From Phialocephala subalpina (taxonomy: Eukaryota; Ascomycota; Leotiomycetes; Helotiales; Mollisiaceae), in assembly GCA_900073065.1 (NCBI GenBank), contig FJOG01000001.1, positions 157,501 to 221,500 of the forward strand: DNA of 64,000 nt. Direction: 5' to 3'. Shown one piece after another: positions 56,252 through 64,000 of this stretch. Within the stretch, counting starts at the first letter, position 1. Each line of letters opens with the position of its first letter. The translations under genes and the position numbers were made by a program. A model generated the notes under the pieces. That model was given only the letters and a program-made list of their open reading frames with translations. It did not search any database and was not told the origin of the DNA.

Positions 56252-56784
56252 AGTGCACAAAGCCTATTTTGTCGGTTTCAATTTTTGCACGTAGCCAAAG
56301 ATGAGAGATGGGGAAGACTGAACAACGTTGACTACTAATGGGCAATGGTTGATTTATTTATTATCTTACATAGAGGAGATGAACGTTGGCTGCCGATTAA
56401 ATTCGTATAGACTCATACAAACTACCGAAGCTTTGGCGAAGGTCGAGAGGGAGAAAAGCATACGCGACCATGCGGGGAAGTTTGTGGGGAAGTTTACGCG
56501 AGTATACGAAAAAATCGTATAGCGTTCTGATTGGGCCGTGGAAGTGAACTAGTGAACTAGTGAACTTTTTTAAGTTAACGAGCCGGAAGATAATACTTAA
56601 AATAACTGTGCGTTCACATCAAAAAGCTGTCCTTTCAATCCTTTCTGGTGTATAATTGTGGAATACATCCAGGACCCAGCTGCTGGAACGCTTAAACGCA
56701 ATATCCACGCTTGCGTCATCTCCTTGGCGCGTGGGCTGATACCGCTAGAAGGTGATAAGTTAAGCAATGAGAGTCCAGAAGACG

Positions 56785-57987
56785 ATGCACCCGCGGAAGG
56801 CTCATTTGAGATCGCGCAACGGTTGTGTGCAGTGCAAGAGGCGGAGAGTCAAGGTAGACCACTTGCCCTGGACTCGATATGTGGCCGTTTAAGGTTGACA
56901 CGTGTAATAGTGTGACGAATCAACACCTCTTTGCGGTCCTTGTAGCAAGCACCGAATCGAGTGCTCCTTTGCGAGCAGTCTGCTCACACCCCCTTCCCCT
57001 CCACTACTACGGGCTCCGCAATATGCCCCTCCACTATCGCCGTCCAGTCTTATGGACTTGGAACTCCTCCATAACTTCACCTCAAAGACTTACTCAACTA
57101 TTACCTGTTCTTCCGTTATCAGTCCTAGCCTGCGTGAATTTTACCGCACTACCTATGTACAAGAAGCATTTGCGTATGACTACTTCATTCACAGCATTCT
57201 GGCCGTCTCGGCCTTCCATCATGTACATCAGCATCGACGATCAGGTGCATCTGCCGGTTTAGAGAAGTACCTCATTGCAGCACATACACACCACAACACG
57301 GCCCTCCGGTCCTTCCGCCAGACCCTAAACAATGTGACAGATGAAAACTGCTCCGCCATGTTTGGCTGCGCTTCGCTTATAACCATCATGTCTTATGCAC
57401 AACTACACGTTACCACTATTCAACCACTATCAGACTCGCCTCGGAAACCCAATTTGTTGGTACCAGAGTGGTTTACTCTTCTCCGTGGCATCCCGCTAGC
57501 CGTCCACAACAACGAGAATGTGAAATCAGGCCCTATGGCACCCATATTCCAGAGAATGAAAGCGTGTGGTACCGGCAAAGTCGACTCGGACATATCATCC
57601 TACTTCAAACGCCTCTGTGCTGCGTTTACGCAGCACTCCGATGCAAAGGTTGGACGGCTGTGTTGTGCTGCAGTGGATAAGTTGCGAGAGTCTTTCGTGA
57701 ATTTTGGTCAACAGCGCGAGTCTACGCCCCTTCTTGCATGGCCGGCCACTGTACATGAGGAGTTTGTTGTGTTGTTAAAGATGAGCATACAAGAAGCAGT
57801 GTTAGTGTTTGCACAGTTTTGTGTACTGTTATTTGAGATTAGAGGATCTTGGTGGGTTGAGGGATGGGCGGAGTATATTTTGGAGAGAGTGGACAACTGT
57901 ATAGTGGAGGAGAGGTGGAGAGAGTGGTTGCGGTGGCCGTCGAACGTGATTTACGGTAAGGAGAGGGAAGTGTATCCGCCCTCTTAG
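56785..57987 (+). CDS. Zn2Cys6 transcription factor, UPC2-like (paralogue of the one at 646)
   Basis: Two exons, 56785-56853 and 56911-57987 (381 aa). The 57-bp intron 56854-56910 (GTAGAC donor, TTGAC branch, TAG acceptor) lies exactly between KRRRVK and the third Cys. The zinc cluster is Cys14, 17, 24, 31, 34 and 41, the same positions as in the gene at 646, whose first exon is also 23 codons long. Starting later in exon 2 would remove the DNA-binding domain. The body has LHNFTSKTYSTIT, FIHSILAVSAFHH and a C-terminal tryptophan block (SWWVEGW, then WREWLRWPS) that marks UPC2-like regulators. The gene is likely a nuclear regulator of the divergent carboxylesterase or of a distant set. The weak donor is the only odd point. 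Confidence 0.86.
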
Positions 57988-58359
57988 ATACGTCTGATCT
58001 TCGGTCTCGTCTGCCTCAACCGATGAACTCAATCCACTGCCCTGTTGCAACACCCTAATAATAGCCTTGATATCAGTCAGGTGATAGGCAAGAATTGCAG
58101 TGCTTGGGTCTCAGAACTGCTCCTTTCCTTCTCGGGGTCTGGAAGCAAGGGGCCGTAATTCCGAACTTCGAAGAGAATTCCATTGGGCTATCTCTTGAGT
58201 CTCGATCCTTCCCTTTTCTTGGTTTGGCGCAGCTAGCCACATTTCCCTTGCGCCACAACCGAGTTCCCCCCTGTAGCGAGCATAGGCAGCAGCTTCTCAC
58301 ATCTCAAAAAGCGGCAACCATAATTAAGAGTATAAGTTTAAATTCTAGACCTTCCTTAC

Positions 58360-58472
58360 ACATACGACCATAGACTGAGGAAATTTGGGCTAACTCAACA
58401 GTCTAGAGTGACTCCAGCCTCAGATGTGTGAATTGTTGTTGGTATCTCGAGAAATGAAATCTGGGTTTCGCG
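58360..58472 (+). pseudogene. 5S rRNA-derived fragment B
   Basis: acatacgaccatagactga at 58360 matches the 5S start and continues to about 58425. A TATAAGTTTAAAT box lies about 29 bp upstream. The 3' half of a 5S gene is absent. The block gaaatgaaatctgggtttcgcga (58451-58473), at nearly the same distance from the start as in fragment A, suggests the two share an ancestor already fused to this sequence. Confidence 0.72.
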
Positions 58473-58473
58473 A

Positions 58474-59685
58474 TTTTCTTTTTCGAAACAAATCTGAGAT
58501 CCGAGAAATAGTATCTTGGTTTTAACAACTTCCTCTTTCTAAATCTATTCTCGACCTGCACCTGAGACTTCGTCAGATACAGAAGAAGTTAAGAGATCCA
58601 GATTACGGCACGCGCTCTCGCAGGCATGGACTGTTTGGAAAGCTGAAGTTAGCGAAGAGAAGTGAGGCGGTCAAGTAGGATTTTCGACTCTTCAAAGTCG
58701 AAATCGGAACCGTTGTGTTCTTGTATTCGAAAACTCAAGGTGCAAGGTGGCCAGAATTGAAAATGAAATTCATCGAAAGGTTACAAGCATTTCAACTCGA
58801 GCCCGTGATTGGTCATTGGCAGTACTGTGTTATCAACTCTTGAAGTCATGTAGCTATTGGGCATTATTTAATTTCCATAGCATCAACGCAATGTTGCTGT
58901 GACATTGAAACGGCATACAATTCTAAAGAGCGACATTCCGCCACCCCAGCAACAGTTGCACTAATACGATGACGTAAATTGCCCAATAGCCCGTATTCCA
59001 GGTCTGTGACGCCAGCCAAGTCTTACCATAACGGGATATATTCTCCGTCAGCTGTCTGACAGAATACAAGGCCTGGTTCAGTAATCACGTGCTCGGAAAT
59101 CAGCTACCTACTTTCTCCACCGCAGTCTGCACTTATTCTAGAAGCGACAGATTCCTAGTTGAAAGCTTATTTTAGTGTTGAGGTACAGCCTCTTCTGCTG
59201 GCTAATGAGAATGCGGAGTGCTTGCAAAGTTACAGTTGACAAATAAAGCTTGTGTACCATCATCACCAAGGGGCAAGGCTAACGAGAGATTATGTTAGCT
59301 GCGGCCGCAGACATGAAGGCTTCGTATGGGCCATTTTCCAACTTCGATACTTACAGGTTGTTCAATGTCGTGTTCTCCGAGGAGCAAGTGCTCGGCCTTC
59401 TTGGGCTTCAGCGCCGAGGAGGATGTTTGTTACTCGCTACCATGCGGATGAGCTACCAGACCTCGTGTTTCTGGATTGTTTCCATTTTCGTACTCGAGAT
59501 TTTGCGTATTATGGGAGTAAGTGCTTCTTGACAAAGATCCTCAGATTGAGAATCGCCACTTCGATTGCATATATATCTGCTCTTTTCGTGTCCCAAAGTC
59601 CCTCATCCAAAAAGACATCTAAACCTCAACTCCATCAACCAAAACCAACACCAAACATTCATCTCAACCACCAATCCCCAGCCCA
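58474..59685. other. Intergenic, no gene seen
   Basis: No recognisable protein. The plus-strand frame from 59252 is long only because it runs through the next relic in the wrong frame. Confidence 0.5.
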
Positions 59686-60090
59686 AAATCCGAAATACTG
59701 GCCTTCACCATCACTGCCCTCCTCGCCCTTACAGCAAACCTTACCTTTGCCGCTCCCACCAAGAAGCGCCAATTCGCCCGCCCAAGTAACCTTCTACGGC
59801 GCTACTGGCGCCTCATACAACTTTCCTATCCATACTAATAACTCTAGGCACACCATCAGTGAGTCCTCCCTGTTCGATCGCCGTTCTATGCATGATGCTA
59901 ACAGAAACCAGCAAATCCCCTCTCCATCTCCAGCATCTCCCTTGAAGGCGGCGCCAACAAGCACTTCATGGGGCCGTACCCTTCTCAAAGCCCAACTTAC
60001 AAGGAGTCACCAGATGTTGAGCTCGTAGCATTGGTCGCCTTTCCTTCGTATGCAATATCAGGAGAAGGATATCCAACGCAGGAGGGCTAG
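59686..60090 (+). pseudogene. Small secreted protein gene, decayed
   Basis: The first part reads KSEILAFTITALLALTANL then TFAAPTKKRQFA, a good signal peptide with a Lys-Arg (Kex2-like) site, but the codon before it is CCA, not ATG. After a frame break the next piece is PAQVTFYGATGASYNFPI. A typical intron (GTGAGT, GCTAAC branch, CCAG acceptor at about 59913) leads to NPLSISSISLEGGANKHFMG and SPDVELVALVAFPS, ending at TAG 60088-60090. The order (signal peptide, short beta-rich domain, one intron) fits the small secreted proteins common in ascomycetes, often considered effector-like. The lost start and frameshift mean it is not made as such. Confidence 0.55.
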
Positions 60091-60988
60091 ATTACCCCGG
60101 AAGAAGAAACGGCAAAAAGGCAACCACGGCAAGATTGTACATGTGGCTGCTATGCCATTCCTACCTGACCACACCTTAACCTCGTCCTCTCCTCCCTTTA
60201 AATGTCGACAACTTCGAGTCCAGCTTACCCCTCGTTCACGCCGATGCCTAGTATCTGGCGACTGACCATGATGACGCCTCCAGAGCCTCACAGAGACCAA
60301 GTTTAGTCAACGATCCTAAAAGGGCCAATTAGCTATAGCCGTCACCAGTCTGAGAGGACAAGCACACCTGAGGAGATGTAAGTCTGCTACCGATGCTTGT
60401 GTAATGGGAGTTGGTGTAGCGTGATCTCGAGCATACATAGTGGTATAAACAAAAATTATGGGGAACGTGAAATTCTAGTGTTGGATTTGAGCAACCTCTG
60501 TAGAGCTGGAAAAGAGAGGAGTTAGTCCGGTCCCGCACAGCTTAGAGATTGCTCATTGGGTTTCAAAAGGAGATAGTCTTAGCCCGGCGAAGTGGAATTA
60601 AGCCACAGCTGCGGCGGTTGCGTGTTTATGTTTCGGTGTGGGGTGGGATTTGAGATATGGATGCCCTTGAAATGTTTCTTTTGTCCCAAATGTAGAATAT
60701 TCCATACGTTCATTTTTAATCTAGGGCGGAGTACTGGCATTTGATCCCTTGCTTTTCTGAGGTAGACCTTGGCGCTAGGAAGAGTATAATACAAAGCTCA
60801 ACCGTTTCCACAGGCAATGAAAAAATCCAGCTCTTCATAGTGATTAGATTGAAGCGTCCTTGAAAGACCTCCACAGTCCCCGTTAATCCTCTCCAATGAG
60901 ATGAATGATAGACTCCTAAGAATCTAGCAACAATGTGTCTACCAATCAAAGCGAGAAATCTCCTCTATACTGCATTCCATGCTGATCA
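60091..60988. other. Intergenic, no gene seen
   Basis: Only short, mutually contradictory open stretches on both strands. Confidence 0.5.
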
Positions 60989-62035
60989 TCATCCACGATA
61001 TGGAGGAAAGGCTCGTATGAACAAAGCAACAACGTGCCCTATAACCATAATACAGTAGTTCGCGGACAAGGCCCAATGTTCGAAAAATTTGCCCCAGAAT
61101 TCTGTCCTCCAACTAGGCAGAAGAGGAGCACGAGGCCTGAAGAGCTGTAAAACTGCCAGCGCGAGCAAGGCAGCAACTTGTAACGCCAAGGACAGAATAC
61201 TAATGCCTTTAGCCCTAGGACTAGTCCAAGCATCCCGAACTTGAGCGACACAAAGAGCAATCACTTGGACAAGGCCCAGCCAGATACATAGCAGATGAAA
61301 GACGTAGGTGCACAGACTTTGAAGCACCCCGTCTGCAGGACCCCGAAGACCGCTCGCTTTTGGCGCCACAAGTAACCCGATTGCAGTGCCAAGGAAAAAG
61401 AAAGCGTGCGCGAATACAACGAAAAACATCTGGTCCGAAGACATGCCACGAGGGACAGCGCTGGTTCTCGCCGACGACTCATTGTCTTGGGCATGTCTGC
61501 TACCATCTTCGTTGGCTAGCAAGGGAGCATACTCGGCATCACGCTCTGAATTGCGGAATCGGAGAAAGAAGTACAGCCTGAGAACGTTTATCAACAAATC
61601 TGCATCCCACTGTGGGGCATCCTAAGTTAACGTACCATATCATGGCGCATAGCCACTGCGACAGCACCTGAAAATATCCGATCAAGGCTGAGAAGGCCTT
61701 TATGCCGCGGAGCTCTTCCCGGTACAAGATACAATTGACAGCAGGGGCGCCGGCGGGGTTGACGAGACGAGCTGCGAGCTGCAATGTGCTGCAAAGACAC
61801 AGGCAGAGCATAAACCGACCCGATATACCGGCTGTCCCATATCTCCAAGTCTCGACGTATTGTGGAAGGTATGCGAGGAGTAACGCAGGAACAATCAAAC
61901 TACAGAAGTGTGTTACGATGGACTTAAAGAATAAACACAGGAGGGAGGGGAGGATGCGGGTGTGAGAGCGTACGGTTCTAGGATTGTGCGGACGGGTGAG
62001 AGGACGAAGTAAGAGCAATAATCCGAAGACAACAT
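60989..62035 (-). CDS. Multi-pass membrane protein (PQ-loop-like)
   Basis: Three exons on the minus strand, 62035-61974, 61899-61636 and 61577-60989, give 304 aa. Introns 61900-61973 (GTACGC...GTAG) and 61578-61635 (GTACGT...TCAG) both restore the frame, giving EP|LIVPALLLAYLPQYVETW and CAMIW|LYFFLRFRNSERDAEY. The sequence shows about six to seven hydrophobic helices: one ending AYLPQYVETW (an LPQ pair as in PQ-loop transporters), then LCLCLCSTLQLAA, GYFQVLSQWLCAMIW, FFVVFAHAFFFLGTAIG, YVFHLLCIWLGLVQVIALC, LALQVAALLALAVLQLF and a C-terminal helix before RAFPPYRG. A hydrophilic loop (about 125-165) separates the halves. It is probably an endomembrane protein; substrate unknown. The family match is tentative. 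Confidence 0.75.
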
Positions 62036-62793
62036 CGTGAATTTGTGGCTATCGGGGTGGACACAAATGGAAAGGCAGGAAGACAAAAGAGGACGGACTG
62101 ATAGAGGAGCGAAGAAGGTATTCGATCGTGGAAGGGGTCCTGTCCAAGTCTTCTCGGGATCTCCAAATAGACCAGGAACAAATATATGCTATTAAATGTC
62201 AGAGACTACGCGTTAGAGCGAATCGTAGACTTTACTGCGCAACAGCCTCGACGCCCAAAGTCGGCTCAAAAACCGGCGTAAGACCGTGCCTCGAGATTTT
62301 TGGATAATCGCGCTGTGACGTAATAATAATCAAACAATACAAAGCGCCATTTAACTGCTAGCTTTAACGAAACTAAATAGAGATAGATGCGTCTTGATTG
62401 TTGTTGCGAAGATTTGCAGACGTTGCTAGAGATTTTCCGAGGCTGCGAGGTTAACTTGGATGCTTAGCCGCAACGCCACCACAAATAATAGTCCTCGTGT
62501 GCGCCACAGTATCTTAGATCGTGCATTGCGTGTGGTCGTACTAAGCATCAAGTATTTTAGAGATCTTTTTATTTGGGTTTAAATGGTAATAAGAAACAGC
62601 TAATTCTTGTAAGCCAAGGGCTGAGATTTACATGCGACAGGCTTAGAATTTAGGCTGCAGCTTTTCGAATCCAAGTGCCCGAAACCAATCACTGGATCTA
62701 CGATCTGATCCTGCCGCACCGCAGACCGAGAGGCCGAGAGGAAAGCGGCACTCAAAATCAGGGATATAGATTTAAATACTAGGATGTGCTTCT
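62036..62793. other. Intergenic, no gene seen
   Basis: Promoter of the membrane protein gene. The right end carries the TATAGATTTAAAT box of the 5S-derived fragment C (about 62766). Confidence 0.5.
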
Positions 62794-62870
62794 ACATACG
62801 ACCATAGACTGAAGAAAATTGGGCTATCTCCATACGTCAAACATACACGAGCCGCAGATCTTTCAGGAAC
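62794..62870 (+). pseudogene. 5S rRNA-derived fragment C
   Basis: The best of the three copies: acatacgaccatagactga is followed by agaaaattgggctatctcc and, after some divergence, gagccgcagatct, so about 77 bases of the 5S molecule remain. A TATA-type box lies 28 bp upstream. The 3' half is absent, and it abuts the end of the ankyrin relic on the opposite strand. Confidence 0.74.
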
Positions 62871-62877
62871 TCAAATT

Positions 62878-63498
62878 TTAGATAGAGCTGCTGCGTCTCC
62901 GGTATCTCCGGCTACTGCCTGCCAAAGGCACTGGTATCCTAGATCCGGTTCCGTGGTTGCGCGCACCAGCTTCCTGACCGAACCTCTGTTGAAAACCCTC
63001 TATTGCGAATCGTGAAACTGGGATGGTCTCTGACTCCGAATTATCGCACTTAGGCGTGCCTAGAACTTGGGACGATACAATGGGCGCCTTCCGGGCTCCG
63101 GGAATCGTATCGTGATCCGGCAAATTTTGCGTCATGCGCTCATTCTGCAATAACCTTACCCTTGCCAAGTCAGGGGCGGAATTACTCTGATGATCAAAAT
63201 TATTTACTTCTGCCTCCCATCCTAGCAATAACTCAATGACTTCTTCTCTCCCCCATAGAGCCGCCAAAAGCAACGCGGTTACCCCCGTGGAATCCTGGCT
63301 GTTAATATATGCCTCTCGGTTCGACTTTGTCCCTTTCTTTAATTCTGCGTCTCTCTTCAATAGAACTTGTATAACCGCAATATACCTACGAATAGCAGCA
63401 AGATGTAAAGAGGGCTTATCATGTTTGTAAATAGTTTTTGCGCTTTCTAGAAGCAATATAACGGTTTCTATATAACTATAGAAAGTTATTAATTTCAA
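62878..63498 (-). pseudogene. Ankyrin-repeat protein, 5'-truncated
   Basis: 206 codons on the minus strand. Two ankyrin-type units are visible (KPSLHLAAIRRYIAVIQVLL and TGVTALLLAALWGREEVIEL, each followed by the usual loop), then a disordered Arg/Ser-rich tail to the stop at 62878. Upstream of 63498 the sequence turns AT-rich and stop-laden, so earlier repeats and the start are gone, or eroded by RIP. Fungal ankyrin proteins of this kind often form the repeat half of NLR-type genes. Whether this was one cannot be said. Confidence 0.6.
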
Positions 63499-64000
63499 GA
63501 GTATTTTCTAATCTTTATTCTTCTTTAAATAATTAGTTTTATTTCGGATCAAATAGCGAATTATATTCGTATATTTTACTCGAGAAATATAATATAATAT
63601 TATTCGATTTAAATTATTTAATTTCTCGATTTTTATATTTTTTTATAATAATAATTCGATATTAATTATATATTTACTAAATATATTTAAAAAAAAATTT
63701 ATTTCGAAAAAAGAAAAATTATTCGCTTTAATTAATTCGATAAATAAATTAAAGAATTATATTTAATATTTTTATTAAAATTTAAGAAAATTAATTATTC
63801 TTTTTTTAATTTTATTTTTCATATAATTTTCCTTTTTAAAAAGGTTTATATTAGTTTTATAATAAATAATTAATAAAAAATATATAATTCGATTAATAAT
63901 AAATATATATTAATAATAAAATTAAATCTTTATTTTTATTTTATTTATTTTTAATAATTTTATTTGATTTATATATTTTTAATAATAAAAATTTATTATT
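63499..64000. repeat. AT-rich degenerate block
   Basis: Nearly pure A/T to the right edge, with no readable element. It appears to cut the 5' part of the ankyrin gene. Confidence 0.65.

Noticed and set aside
59252..60028. 258-codon plus-strand reading frame as a gene
   Set aside because: It runs through the small-secreted-protein relic in a frame without the signal peptide in register and is Pro/Ser-rich by composition; the relic's own frames with an intron explain the region better.
1..64000. tRNA genes or CRISPR arrays
   Set aside because: No T-arm/acceptor pattern of a tRNA was spotted by eye, and there are no spaced repeats; the genome is eukaryotic, so CRISPR is not expected.

Overview
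The window is a piece of a filamentous ascomycete genome. The genes carry short spliceosomal introns (about 45-200 bp, GT/AG, often with a CTAAC-type branch site). There are fungal Zn2Cys6 regulators, a CHAT/STAND NLR-type gene, secreted hydrolases, 5S rRNA-derived fragments scattered among protein genes, and a Ty1/Copia element eroded to AT-rich DNA in the manner of RIP (repeat-induced point mutation). Several gene families resemble those of Leotiomycetes, but that placement is only an impression. GC-balanced gene blocks alternate with AT-rich blocks (about 44-235, 15180-22640, 32291-32660, 45303-45600, 63499-64000). There are two assembly gaps (1-43 and 15779-16085).

Region by region. (A) 0.6-14.9 kb: an intact Zn2Cys6 regulator and an intact secreted GH3 beta-glucosidase flank decayed genes: an RTA1-type membrane protein, a GH1 fragment, a GH78 alpha-L-rhamnosidase fragment, a GH79 glycosidase and an FSH1-like serine hydrolase. 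This looks like a former plant-glycoside utilisation neighbourhood. (B) 15.6-22.3 kb: a RIP-degraded Copia retrotransposon with two 207-bp LTRs, pol on the minus strand. (C) 22.9-29.1 kb: a divergent pair, a CHAT-protease/NTPase/helical-repeat gene (C-terminal half broken) and an intact gene for a gasdermin-like candidate effector, sharing a 358-bp promoter region; this is the most interesting locus. (D) 30.5-39.9 kb: a Zn2Cys6 regulator, a membrane-anchored alpha/beta hydrolase and a HAD-family phosphatase. (E) 41-44 kb: decayed extra copies of two core metabolic genes, trehalose-6-phosphate synthase and delta-12 fatty acid desaturase. (F) 45.8-51 kb: three tandem paralogues of an unnamed family with a GDFCFGR motif; only one is intact. 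(G) 51.6-58 kb: secreted aspartic protease, secreted carboxylesterase and a second UPC2-like Zn2Cys6 regulator with the same exon layout as the one at 0.6 kb. (H) 58-64 kb: remains of a small secreted protein gene, a multi-pass membrane protein, a 5S-derived fragment and a truncated ankyrin gene running into AT-rich DNA.

The overall picture is an accessory, fast-changing region. Secreted enzymes, regulators, a cell-death/allorecognition-type locus and tandem orphan genes lie among RIP-scarred repeats, and about half of the recognisable genes are broken. Everything here was read by eye; no database search was run.
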